The notes under the pieces were generated by a model, which was not told the DNA's origin, made no database searches, and saw only the letters and a program-made list of their open reading frames with translations. Positions 21,903-33,330 of a DNA stretch of 64,000 nt are shown here, piece after piece (within the stretch, counting starts at the first letter, position 1; each line of letters starts with the position of its first letter). Source of the DNA: Anthopleura xanthogrammica (lineage: Eukaryota; Cnidaria; Anthozoa; Actiniaria; Actiniidae); contig OZ025211.1 of the NCBI GenBank assembly GCA_964019055.1, positions 1,051,135-1,115,134 on the forward strand, given 5' to 3'. The translations under genes and the position numbers were made by a program.

Positions 21903-24900
21903 TAGTTTTTATACACAGTGTACAAGTAATTATTTTAACAAATCCAGCTTGTGATTGGTTGATTTTAATCTTTTATCATCATAACCGATCTTTTTAAGGG
22001 CATTCTTGTCTTGGGCAGTTCAAGTAGTGCTCTAAGTGCGGTTCTTACTCCCTAATCTTCCAAACTTTATTGAAAATAGAAGAACACAGAAAATTAGACC
22101 AAATATCTCTAGAATATATATTATCTCAAACGTCTTTAGATATTCAAGAAAGTGATGTACGTACGACATTGAAGATTCCAATGCAGAACACGTTTAAACT
22201 CCGAGGGATTTTTTCTACACTTTACATTTATATTTTTTTTATCATTTTCTTTACTGAAATAGAACTTAGACTATATCCCTTTCCTTGTTGTCTGCTTGGT
22301 TGATCTATTTGTCATAATTCTTATATGTTCCTATCTAGATATGTCCTTACTCTGATTTAGTCTTCACTTGCTGTCGCTTGGTTGATTATATTTGTTATAA
22401 AACTGTTATATGTTCCTATCTAGATATGACTATACTTTCATTGAGTCTGTTAAGTCCTTCCCTGACTGTCTGCTTGGTTGATCTATTTGCTATAACTAAT
22501 ATATGTTCCTATATGACTGTACTCTCATTGAGTCTGTTAAGTCCTTCCCTTACTGTCTGCTTGGTTGATCTATTTGCTATAACTAATATATGTTCCTATA
22601 TGACTGTACTCTCATTGAGTCTGTTAAGTCCTTCCCTTACTGTCTGCTTGGTTGATCTATTTGCTATAACTAATATATGTTCCTATATGACTGTACTCTC
22701 ATTGAGTCTGTTAAGTCCTTCCCTTACTGTCTGCTTGGTTGATCTATTTGCTATAACTAATATATGTTCCTATATGACTGTACTCTCATTGAGTCTGTTA
22801 AGTCCTTCCCTTACTGTCTGCTTGGTTGATCTATTTGCTATAACTAATATATGTTCCTATCTAGATATGTCCTTACTCTGATTTAGTCTTCACTTGCTGT
22901 CGCTTGGTTGATTATATTTGTTATAAAACAATTATATGTTCCTATCTAGATATGACTGTACTCTCATTTAGTCTATTAAGTCCTTCCTTTGCTGTCCGCT
23001 TAGTTGATCTATTTGCTATAACTTATATATGTTCCTATCTAGATATGACTGTAGCATCATTCTCCTGGTGTGTGTGACGTCAGTTGCTATCTGCTTGGCC
23101 ATCATCCCAGCGTGTTCAATATTTTCTTTAATGCTGACATTTTTTGCTCTCCTTGGAGTCAATATGGGAATTATCGACACCATAGCTAACAGTGTACTGA
23201 TCAAAATCCATGGCAAAAAGGTATGACCAGTTCAACAAACTAGTTTATGACTTCAATTCTATAAAGTATAAAACCATTACTTACAACATTTTATACTTAA
23301 TAACTGCTTAACCTCAAAACACTTGTCTCGGTGAGTGTTTGCGGTTACCGTAAAATAATTATTGACGTAGAAATGGTTTTGAGTACGCTTACCGCAAGCA
23401 ATGCAGCCAAGAATGCCGCAGTTTGAACGGTTCATTTTGTCTAGCATGTGCTAATTGACGACTCTTACAACTCCAGTGTACGCGGTTTTTGCCTCACGTC
23501 TGAGATTGAAAAAAAAAGCAGAAATTTAAAATAACAAAACAAGCAACTGCTGGATTCGAGGCTAAGCCCGCATACATTGGAGTTATGTATGCCTGTAAGA
23601 TAGACAGACAGATCTGACTTCCTGGTTGTGTATATGATACAATTTTTTTCCAACAAACTAGCAACAAAGTTGCAGTTGCTCACTGAGTTACTCCCCAGTA
23701 AGTCACAACATTTCCAAACATATTTAGTTGGGCTAAGATAGAATAACGTGGGTAGAGATTTAGGGGTTTGCAACAAAGACATAATACAATTACTCAGTTA
23801 TTCACCAGTAGGTCACGTGATCTGTTCGCGCCATTTTCAGACGACCTTTCACAATACAGATTCTGCATATTTGATAGTGCACATAAATGCTATTCATTTT
23901 CTAGCTAACGGCTACATCAGTGAGAAGTGACAGATTAGCTGCGCACACCACGTGCGCGTGTTTTCAACTAGTTAAGATTATTAAGATTATTAACCAAGAA
24001 ATGCTTTTTCAATTGAGGGATATTTTTTTCATTCCCAGGTGGCTCCACGTTTACAGGTGAGGTTTGTTTTCCTTTTATTCAGTTCTTAATGGATCCTATC
24101 GATGTCCTTGATCGTAAGACGCACCATGAGATCATTAGTCACTAGTCATCATCATCAGTCATTACCATCATTAGACCATTTGTCATCACCATCATCATTA
24201 GTTAATACCATCATCATCATCATCATCATCAGTCATTACCATCATTAGACCATTTGTCATCACCATCATCATTAGTTAATACCATCATCATCATCATCAT
24301 CATCAGTCATTACCATCATTAGACCATTTGTCATCACCATCATCATTAGTTAATACAATCATCATCATCAGTCATTACCATCATTAGACCATTTGTCATC
24401 ACCATCATCATTAGTTAATACAATCATCATCATCATCAGTCATCACCATCATTAGACCATTTGTCATCACCATCATCATTAGTTAATACCATCATCATCA
24501 TCAGTCATTACCATCATTAGACCATTTGTCATCACCATCATCATTAGTTAATACAATCATCATCATCATCAGTCATCACCATCATTAGACCATTTGTCAT
24601 CACCATCATCATTAGTTAATACCATCACCATCATCAGTCATTACCATCATTAGACCATTTGTCATCACCATCATCATTAGTTAATACAATCATCATCATC
24701 AGTCATTACCATCCTTAGACCATTTGTCATCACCATCATCATTAGTTAATACAATCATCATCATCATCAGTCATTACCATCCTTAGACCATTTGTCATCA
24801 CCATCATCATTAGTTAATACAATCATCATCATCATCAGTCATCACCATCATTAGACCATTTGTCATCACCATCATCATTAGTTAATACCATCATCATCAT

Positions 24901-27900
24901 CATCATCATCAGTCATTACCATCCTTAGACCATTTGTCATCACCATCATCATTAGTTAATACAATCATCATCATCATCAGTCATTACCATCCTTAGACCA
25001 TTTGTCATCACCATCATCATTAGTCAATATCCTTATATCATCATCATCAGTCATCACCATCATTAGACCTCATCATTTGTCGTCGCCATCATCACCATCA
25101 TCAGTCAATATCCTTATATCATCATCATCATCATCAGTCATCACCATCATTAGACCTCATCATTTGTCATCACCATCATCACCATCATCATTAGTCATTA
25201 TCGTCACCATCATTATAATTAGTAATCACCATCCATCATCATCATCATCATGATGCGAAAAATGTATCATTTTAATCCTCTTTATTCTCTTTCTCCCTTC
25301 AGACTTTACATTTCTTTTACGGTATTGGAGCATTATTTAGTCCTGTGATTGCAGAACCATTTCTACGAAACGCGTGTGAAGGTGGCCATTTTGAATCCAA
25401 CATTTTTGGATGGACTTTAGAAAATACTACTTTTACTGAGGAAATTATCAATGAATTGGGGTACCATAATTTCAATGTATCGCAGCTCAACTTCAGCAGA
25501 TTTTCAAGTATTTCACTAATCAGGAATAATACAAGACCCTTTGTACAGTACGCTTACTGGATTGTCGCAGCTCTCCAGGTAAAACGTAGTTAGCGCACAC
25601 ACACCTCTGGGGTCTCGGGTTCAGTTTCTAGACCCGGTATCACATGTGAGTAGAGTTTGTTGGATCTCTCCCTTGATTCAAGGGTTGTTCGGGTTCCCCG
25701 GTTTTCCTCCCGCCAAAAAAAAAAAAACACACTCTGAGTTAGCCGTACCCTGAATCTGATAAAGCGCATGTTTGAATTAAAATCATAATGTAATATATTT
25801 CTATTATTTCTTTTAGCTTCCGGTACAAGCAGGATTAATCTACTTAATCTTCAAGCAGAGACAAGTCAGACGGTGGTCTCCAGTCATTTTTACGGGTCGC
25901 GTCGTCAACATTGCGGCAATTCCCGCGCGAAATCCCGATGATCCCGAAGGAAAAGGTAATATGTACATATATATATATATGATGATGATTAATTATTAGT
26001 AATGATTTTGCTTGCTTCTTGTAGCTAGAAGTCAGTCTCAAATAAAAAAACAAAATGATTATATTGCCAATTTTCATACAATTGATTTGAAAATTATGCC
26101 AGTACATAATAAGAAAAGGTGCGGATCCAGGGGAGGTTCCATTGGTGCACTGGAGCTCACCCCGATATAAATCTAAGTACAATAGAAATAAGTCCGATCA
26201 GGATTATTAATGATGTCACTATATCGTCACGTTTCAATTTCATTTCGGACATCCCCTTGCAAATTTCTGGATCCGCCCATGAAGAGTATTATCTAATGCA
26301 GATGCTGATAACAATGGTCACTCTTATTAGAGTTATCTCAGATATTCAGACCGATCGAAACCCAGCCTGTCAAGAGTTCTTTTGGTGATGTGCTCGCCAA
26401 AGTTCCGATTATAACATTCCTCTGTGGCTTGATTCTATTCTTCTTTGACGGCTTACAAGTAAGTGATTTTTTTATATACTTATTTCAATAAAGTGAGTTA
26501 GTCACCAAAAACCTACAAAGTTGAGACCGCTAAGGATCATGGGAAACAATTCATGTCAAACAAGTAAGAAGCTTTTAGATAAAAATTGAAGCTTGAGGCT
26601 GCTCACAGGAGGTGAAACATTAACTGGTAAAAGATCGCAAATCCATGAACAGTTATCAAGCTGTTGAAACATGTAAAATGTATTTACCCATAATCCCTGC
26701 CGGTCTCAGCTTTGTAGGTTTTCTGGAGACAAACTTTATTGAAATGAGTATATAATCGTGGCTAGTTTTGCCCATGGCCAGGCGATAGAGATACCCTATC
26801 TAGTCGTTTTGATTGGTCAATAACCGTGGTCTGCAAGCGCATAGTACATACCACGGTTATTTGAGAAATCGATTGTGCACGACGTCCTCCTCGACCAGCG
26901 TTTTAAGCCAGGCTTGTTGAAGCCACAGTTTTGGCTTGCACATCTAGCCCTTCATTATCTATTGTTTTCGCCAAGAACTTTTCAAACCTCATGCAAACCT
27001 GGATGGAGGCTTTGCACTATCACGTGATGGCAGCCATGACAAGAGGCAGGAACAATCAAATCTGGTCTAAACTGATTTACATGAGAAAGAATTCAGTTTC
27101 CCAGGGGAAAATAATTTATTGTTGTGCCTCCTGTCATGGATGCCATCACGTGATGGTGCAAAGCCTTTATAGACGTGGTTTGACTTTCTAGTAATTTTAA
27201 CATTAACAAAACTGCCCGGCACTAGACCCCATCGTAGATATCAATGCTAATAATTATATTAAGATATAGATTGTGATATTTGAGTGTATTATATGTGATA
27301 ATCAATGCTGTTTGTGATATATGTACAATGGTTGCAGGGTGCGTATGGAGGTTACTTGTACACCTATGCTGTTAAAAGTGACGTACACTTCAAGCCAAGT
27401 CACGGGGCTTATCTTAATTCTTTATTCTGGGTAAGTGTTTGTGTATTGGTTATTATGGCGTTACAGCACTATGATGATGATACTATGTCTTTTTCCCATG
27501 ACGAGTCCCTATGACGTCACCGTCACATCACACACTAATAATAATAATAATCAACTTCATTACTATATACTATGTGTTCATCAAATGACGCCCCTATGGC
27601 ATGACGTCACTGCATGTTACATCACACGATGACACAACATGGACACGAGTGAAAAACGTCTGCGCATGCTCTAAGTCCTTGTGCAAATTAGTCAAAACGT
27701 CTTCATGCTTACTGTAAAAATACCTTTTTCAAAATACTTTTTTTCTTACGAGATACTTTCGATTTCAAGATACGAATCAATTTCAAGTTTGTTTGCCATC
27801 CAGCAGAGCCTTCCCCAAGGGACCTTGGGCTGAATTGATTCGTTATCAAAGTGATATATCAGCACGTGACTGTTTCAATTGACGCAAATGGCCATGGCCT

Positions 27901-29256
27901 TTTCTGTTATTGTCTCATGGATAATTCTGATCATGTTTGTCTTTGTTTTGTTTTAGTGTCTTTTCGCCACTGGAAGGTTCTTTTCTATCTTTTTATCCAT
28001 GTGTGTTCGACCTGATAAAATGCTATTGACAAACATGGTAAGTTACTGGCATGGACATGTGAATGGATCAATGGGTCTTCTCCTTGCTTATTGTAACATA
28101 CTTGATTATTACAGGTTGGTTCTTTCATAGCTATGTCCATCCTGTTCTATTTTCATGCCTATCCTTTATCTCTCTGGATCGGCACATGTTTGCTTGGCCT
28201 GTTCATGAGTAGTGTCTTCCCATCAACTCTTTCAGTTGCAGAACTTTATATTGAAGTCTCAGGTAAAGTATTTTCTGTCGTGATTTTTTTCATTTTTTGT
28301 TTTCTATTCAATCTGAGATAGCGTTATTAGAGAGAATCATTTCAACATTTTCCACGAAGAAAAGGAACGCAGTGTATTTATGGTTTAGTCTTTTCGTTTT
28401 GCTGGCCTAGTTTTGGATATGTTACAAAAGTTAGCTCAGTAGTTTTCCCCTTGAGCATGCGCCGAGTGTCGTCACCCAGTACGTCTCATGCAAAAAACGA
28501 CGTGGAGACTGGTGACTGGCTGTAAGTTACGTGCACGCATGCCGCGGGCTCAATTTTTGTCAGAGAACGTTTTGTGAACTTATGCGTGCGCTTTATCATC
28601 CAATACTCTATTCTGGTTCCTTTTTCCAGGTTCCCTAACGTCAATAATGATAGTCAGCTCTGCAAGTGGAGAAATGCTTATACCTCTTCTTGTTGGCAAG
28701 GTAACGTAAACATGTGACCTCAGCAATTCACCTGAATCATTTCGTAATAAGAAAACTTCATTTCTCATTCTCATCTCTTTTCCAGGAGTTTGCAAAAGAA
28801 GGACCGCTGTCCTTTTTAATCGTGGGCTTTGTTATCTGTATTTTTGCCTTAATCAACCTCCTACTACTGCGCATGGTCGGAAGGTCTCGTTTAAAACTTA
28901 CAGGTATTCACTATATTTAAGATAAATATCCAAAAAAGTCCGTTTTTATTTCATTGATAAAATAATATAAAGATTTGCACGTGTTAGTCACGTGATCATG
29001 ACGTCATACACTTACTATTTCTCCTGGTGTAGTTTCAGAGCTGTTCCATGTTGTGATTGGCGGAGCCTGTCATTGTAACAGCAGCTACAAGGAGTATTTC
29101 CAATCCGAAGGCTGTGAATACACACAAATGATTCCCTGTGACGTAGAAGCTGTGGAAGCAACCGCTGACAACATGAAACCAAAGCCACAGGAATCATCAA
29201 CAGAAGGTCAAAGCACTTCGAATTCTGCAGAAAAAATAGAAAATCTATGTCAATGA
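21026..29256 (+). CDS. MFSD4: Major facilitator superfamily transporter, MFSD4/Naglt1-like (sodium-dependent glucose transporter type)
   Basis: Twelve exons join in phase to 598 aa: 21026-21348, 23043-23220, 24039-24056, 25303-25578, 25817-25955, 26331-26458, 27338-27430, 27957-28037, 28115-28262, 28630-28700, 28786-28903, 29033-29256. The ATG is 21026. TM1 (CGSFLTFGMAASVIGPTLL), the first-loop GGIMADR motif of MFS proteins, GVNMGIIDTIANS, LHFFYGIGALFSPVIAEP, AYGGYLYTYAV and AYLNSLFWCLFATGRF are landmarks of the MFSD4 family, predicted 12-TM plasma-membrane sugar transporters. Between TM5 and TM6 there is a long loop with N-glycosylation sites. The tail is cytosolic, Glu/Ser-rich. Substrate is inferred from the family. 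Exon 6's acceptor (TTATTAG) was picked by frame. Confidence 0.85.
21802..21911. repeat. (TA)n palindrome in MFSD4 intron 1
   Basis: About 85 bp of pure TA is bordered by TAAAAACTACTGA on the left and its complement TCAGTAGTTTTTA on the right. The whole 110 bp is thus one perfect hairpin, a TA-expanded fold-back element. Confidence 0.9.
22331..23042. repeat. 87-bp minisatellite in MFSD4 intron 1 abutting the exon 2 acceptor
   Basis: Five nearly identical 87-bp units (ATGACTGTACTCTCATTGAG ... TAACTAATATATGTTCCTAT) run from about 22425 to 22859. They are flanked on both sides by diverged units (CTTACTCTGATTTAGTCTTC). CTATCTAGATATG occurs at 22331, 22416, 22860 and 22942, and once more at 23035 where its AG (23041-23042) is the real exon 2 acceptor. 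The homogeneous central units have lost CTAGAT. The open frame across the array (period 29 codons) is a consequence of 87 being divisible by 3. Confidence 0.9.
24039..24056 (+). CDS. MFSD4: 18-bp microexon 3 of the MFSD4-like gene (VAPRLQ)
   Basis: TTCCCAG acceptor at 24032-24038, six codons GTG GCT CCA CGT TTA CAG, then a GTGAGG donor at 24057. It joins ...HGKK to TLHFFYG..., giving GKKVAPRLQTLHFFYG, which restores the family's usual WGEKxAPxxQxLHF pattern. Both flanks are phase 0. Confidence 0.85.
24140..25250. repeat. ATC-rich minisatellite in MFSD4 intron 3
   Basis: More than a dozen copies of a 65-75-bp unit (CATTAGACCATTTGTCATCA, CCATCATCATTAGTTAATAC) are joined by variable (ATC)n runs. 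It fills nearly the whole intron between the microexon and exon 4. Confidence 0.95.
25600..25790 (-). repeat. tRNA-like SINE copy, reversed, in MFSD4 intron 4
   Basis: On the + strand it reads GGTCTCGGGTTCAGTTTCTA, ACCCGGTATCACATGTGAGT, AGAGTTTGTTGGATCTCTCC, CCGGTTTTCCTCC, and then one tail unit (TGAGTTAGCCGTACCCTGAA). GGTTCAGTTTC is B-box-like; if that is a pol III B box, the SINE is transcribed on the + strand. The tail-unit orientation is opposite to copies at 6049 and 19775. Confidence 0.6.
26117..26282. mobile_element. hAT-like MITE in MFSD4 intron 5
   Basis: GGTGCGGATCCAGGGGAGG at the left and TTTCTGGATCCGCCC at the right are inverted. The same GGATCCAGGGG end recurs at 63188-63342. 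It lies just upstream of the exon 6 acceptor at 26330. Confidence 0.5.
26474..26755. mobile_element. TIR MITE with ~65-bp arms in MFSD4 intron 6
   Basis: TATACTTATTTCAATAAAGT ... AAACCTACAAAGTTGAGACC is matched on the right by the inverted GGTCTCAGCTTTGTAGGTTT ... ACTTTATTGAAATGAGTATA. Confidence 0.8.
27005..27171. mobile_element. Palindromic MITE centred on CACGTG arms in MFSD4 intron 6
   Basis: GGAGGCTTTGCACTATCACG, TGATGGCAGCCATGACAAGA on the left pairs with CTGTCATGGATGCCATCACG, TGATGGTGCAAAGCCTTTAT on the right. Confidence 0.75.
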
Positions 29257-29603
29257 ACTCGTATTAGTGAGAAAAAAGACTTTCTAGATTATTTCCTTTC
29301 ACTATTAAAGAAAATTATCACAGCTGGAGTTACTACAGACCGGCCACCTGAAAATTTCATCGACAAAAAACGATTATCTTTCTACTGGTTTCCTGAAAGC
29401 CGTATTTGAGAGTAACCAATTGAGAAAATTCTCGGGGTTTTGGGATTTTTAAAAAAATGAATCAATTTTTCTTAATTTTTTATCATTTTGTAAATAATAC
29501 AGATTTATTTATCAATCTTTGGTAAGACAAATGAATCAGTTTTTTTTATTATCGAATTGCAATTGTTACAAAATAAGATTTTTGGGAAATAATTTGAGTT
29601 GTA

Positions 29604-29609
29604 AATAAA
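29604..29609 (+). terminator. Poly(A) signal of the MFSD4-like gene
   Basis: AATAAA 348 bases past the TGA at 29254-29256; a weaker ATTAAA lies at 29304-29309. Confidence 0.6.
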
Positions 29610-29739
29610 GTATTGATCTTGGGTTAAAAAGCGTTTTGAAGCATGAGAATAAAGAAAAACAAACGTTAATTAGAAAAAACATTTAATCATCATTCAAGCC
29701 TGTATTGTCAGACAGGAACATCCGGGTTCGTTGATGTAG

Positions 29740-29907
29740 CTGGATTGCGTGACGTTTTGCTTCCGGAAAAAGATCCAAGTCACGTGAACCACAACCAGGA
29801 AGTATTGCGACTATAAACTGATGCAGCGAACAGCTTGCTTGGCGGAATCTTTACAGAACTCATGTACAATATCGATAAAAAAGCATCCCAAACAACTACA
29901 AGACGCA
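29740..29907 (+). promoter_or_regulatory. Promoter-like cluster with a possible 5' exon ending at a GTAAGT donor
   Basis: TTCCGGAA (29761-29768), CACGTG (29781-29786) and AGGAAGT (29797-29803) cluster within 45 bases. An ATG at 29862 opens 15 codons and reaches CA|GTAAGT at 29908. It is on the same strand as the ETS gene and starts after the transporter's poly(A) signal. If spliced to the exon at 36100 the frame stops after three more codons, so it would be 5' UTR or an upstream ORF. Purely sequence-based guess. Confidence 0.3.
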
Positions 29908-31473
29908 GTAAGTAAACCTACATGTAGTACAATATCTATCTTTTGTCACTAACAATGATAAATGCCTCAGTCGTTCAGCTGATAGGAAATCGACGAACTG
30001 TGTACTAAATATGAATATTATATAAGCATTTTGGTTAACATTCGAAGCCATTCAAAACCGTTACTTGTAAACACATGTATTCACAACATAACTGTTATTT
30101 GGGTCAAGAAATAAAAGAATCTTCAAGTAAGATAATTTTATCCTTAGAGGTTTCCTGCAAAGTCGCGGTGATGATGAAAGCGAGGGCTAGATTGAGATTA
30201 GTTGCCGAGGTCGAGTGACTATAATTAACATACTTTATTACAAATATGAATTTTTAGAAAGATAAATTAATATACTTGTGGTAGTTTTGTGTGTAATTAA
30301 TGATAAATAAATGATTAATATCCCTAGAAGTCTTCGTTGGTTTTGAAAGTTCAAGGTGATTCAGGTCGATTGATAGAGAAACTAATCTTATTTCATCTTC
30401 CGGTCTCAAAGTCTCTGTAGTCTGTCGCCATTAGTCGGCTAAATATTGCAAGACAAAGCTCATCTCGTGTGAAGCAAATATCATGAATAATACACTGGAT
30501 CTATATAGATATAATATCATGTATTACGTCATGGACTGATTTTAAGTAGACGACACAGTTCAATCGTCTGCATTTTCTATTTCTATAAAATGGTATTATT
30601 TTATCTAGAATATTAGCATTTTTTTAGTACTATTCTGTGCCCTCTTAGCTGTAGTGTCGGAGCCTTTATTGTTTATCTTTATTGTTCACGTCTATTTTTC
30701 ATGTTCATGTTTCCTGTTATTTATTAATTTATGAGCCGTTGGTTCAGAAATAGAAATAATCGCTCCATATCTCTAGTTAGACGACGTGACAGTGCTGAAT
30801 GAGGTAGCACAAAGGCCGCTTTAGCAAATACCACTACAGGAAATAAACTTGGAACATTGTCTCGTGTAAAAAAAAACACAGTAATGCTTCCGCTGCTGCA
30901 AGACTATACTAGTGCAGAGGAGCACGCTGGCACGTTTTCTTTGTGGCCACGTTCTAGTGGGATACCATTTACGTATGCTCGAGGACGTATGGCTACTAAT
31001 TAACAATAGAACTCAATAGAATCCCGCTGAGGAAACACACCAAGTACTCGTGGATACTTGTTGCACCGAGTTATGAGATAATGAAACGAAAATGAACCGA
31101 AAAGAAGTAAACAGGAAGATATATTATTTTAGGAATAGTTTTAGAGGAAGTACAGAAAATAAACTCGAAAATATTAAATGCAAATTATCTGTTAGAAATA
31201 CAATCAAGAAAGCGAAAGCGAAATTTAAAATATCTCCCGTATAAATACAATAGCTAAACGTTCTCATTTTTTCTTTTCAAATGTACAATGAACTGTTTGA
31301 ACGTTTCTAAAAAAAAGATTGTATGGGTTAGATGATTTATAATTTCGGCTTTTAATAGATGAATAGATGGGTTTGATAAAATGAACGGCCTTATTTTTAC
31401 TCGTTATTTTCCATGTTTTTTTATTATTTTCCAACTAGTTGAAATCATAATACCTGTAAGGTATATAGAGATC
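29908..31473. other. AT-rich non-coding stretch
   Basis: No conserved coding region, array or element boundary could be supported. Confidence 0.4.
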
Positions 31474-31611
31474 ATCACATGTTAAGAGCCTGATATCGTT
31501 TTTATTCACGAGTTTCCCGTCATATTGCGAACAAGCGAGTCCGCGAGCGAGTTAGCCATATGCTATGGAAAACGAGTGGATAAAAATGATATCAGGCTCT
31601 TAACATGTGAT
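31474..31611. mobile_element. TIR MITE, 138 bp
   Basis: ATCACATGTTAAGAGCCTGA at the left and TCAGGCTCTTAACATGTGAT at the right are perfect inverted repeats, with imperfect pairing further in (TTTATTCACGAGTTT against AAACGAGTGGATAAA). Confidence 0.85.
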
Positions 31612-32130
31612 AATTTGTTTATTACACATTTAGGGTCGATTATATATTATTACATATCGCGAGTTTTATTGGACAGTTTGCAGTGAGGTGATATCGTATC
31701 ACTTCACTGATATGGTTTTTATTAATTAATGATTTTAATAAAAATGATAATAATAATTAATGATGATAATGAAATAGTTTGAACTTTAGTTTTAATTTCT
31801 ATTAAAATAAAAATTAGTGTAAAAAAATAGAAAAACGATTAATGATGAAGATAAAGATGATGATGATAATATTTGATAATAATGTTATTAAAGCTAATAA
31901 TTATGATATTAGTTTACAATAGTTTAATTTTAGACTTGAACACAGAGTTTCGCGCACTGTGATTGGTCGAGCGACCAGAGATTATGAGACGATATTCACT
32001 CAGTGCTTGAGCGGTGATCATGAGATTTGCCAAAGTTTGCCAGAGCAGAAGTAATACTAAATACTAATACTACATTATTTTCCTGAATTTTGTCTTTTCT
32101 CTGATATTCAAGTCTTAAAAGTATACAAAA

Positions 32131-32232
32131 ACAATTATTCACCTCAAGCTCAGTGAATATGGTAAATATTTACCTCGACCACGTCTCGGTAAATATTCAC
32201 CGATATTGCCTTCGCTTTTAGTGAATAATTGT
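32131..32232. repeat. Imperfect hairpin element
   Basis: ACAATTATTCACCTC and GTGAATAATTGTTC are inverted, with inner pair GTAAATATTTACC/GGTAAATATTCACC. It lies next to CGCGCACTGTGATTGGTCGA, a GC-rich start like that of the fold-back element near 18925. Confidence 0.55.
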
Positions 32233-33249
32233 TCAATTATGTAAATATATAAGACACGCACCATCCAGTCTACACCATCGCCTGATGAAGACTAGCACCT
32301 TGCAGTCGAAACGTCGCGGTCCTCTACAAATGACCCTCAATCGCGAGACAAACGAATAATTATCATTTCTTTACTACTATTCCACTATGAATAATATTTT
32401 TCATTCTATTAAGGGACTGGTCATAAAGTAAAGGGGGAGTGGGCATTGAATTTGCATACTTTTATGATGGCCCATTATTAAATACGGTTGAAAAAGTGAT
32501 GAGCCACCCCCAGTTTTGAAGCACAATTGCATAGATGTTAGATGTTAGATGTTCTATTTTATAGATAGCCCCCACCCCTTTCAAGAAGCTCAAAATTCTG
32601 TGGCCCACCCCCTCTTTTTGCCGCCCCACCCCTCCCCTTTAGTTTATGACCCTAATATAAATATGATTAATTGATAGAAGAGCCGATTTTTATGAAAAAT
32701 GCATGTGTCATCGTCGACAGGTGTATTTCATACTTCTTTTCTTCTTGTATATTTTTTCATCCTGTTTTCCTTTCATCCTATTGGTCTTACCAACTGATCA
32801 TATATATACAGTCTAGGTATCATACAGCCTTGCGGAACCTAACCTCAGTATTAAGACAGTTTGTTTGTCGCGCTAGAAAGCCAATCAGATCAATATTCTA
32901 CAGAGAGATCACAAGGAGAATTCTCGATGATACAGGATGACATGCATGACAGCCAGACGGTTTGAACTGCGGGGAATTTCTTTTCGATCGGATGTGAATA
33001 AGGCTTAGTTCCTGTGAGTTTGTAGTGTGGACTAATCATACTGAAGTGCAGTATTATTTGATAGAATCAGATATCTTATACTTCTTATGATATTTTTTCA
33101 AGAGATCGTAGAGATGTTAATTTTTCCAAGTATGTCTTCCTGGATACCATATGACATGATGTACTAACCTCTTAGTACACTTTCCTTGGCCTTTATAATC
33201 ACATGGTGGACAGACAGATAATCAATACTAATAATAATGATAATAATAA

Positions 33250-33330
33250 TAATTGAAAACTTGAAATGAAATATTTAAGGAATGATTAATAATAATAATA
33301 ATAACAACAACAACAATAATAATAATAAAG
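33250..33330 (+). repeat. 3' tail of an interspersed retroelement ending in (AAT)n
   Basis: TGAAATGAAATATTTAAGGA, ATGATTAATAATAATAATAA also occurs at 62523-62600, ending in the same AAT run; two independent insertions of one SINE/LINE family are likely. Confidence 0.6.

Noticed and set aside
22378..22881. 167-aa repetitive, hydrophobic ORF
   Set aside because: 87-bp minisatellite with a period divisible by 3; intronic in MFSD4.
22331..25250. CRISPR-like regular repeats
   Set aside because: Units are head-to-tail without unique spacers, in introns of an animal gene.
32671..32940. 89-aa ORF
   Set aside because: Low-complexity hydrophobic start, no conserved domain; chance frame.
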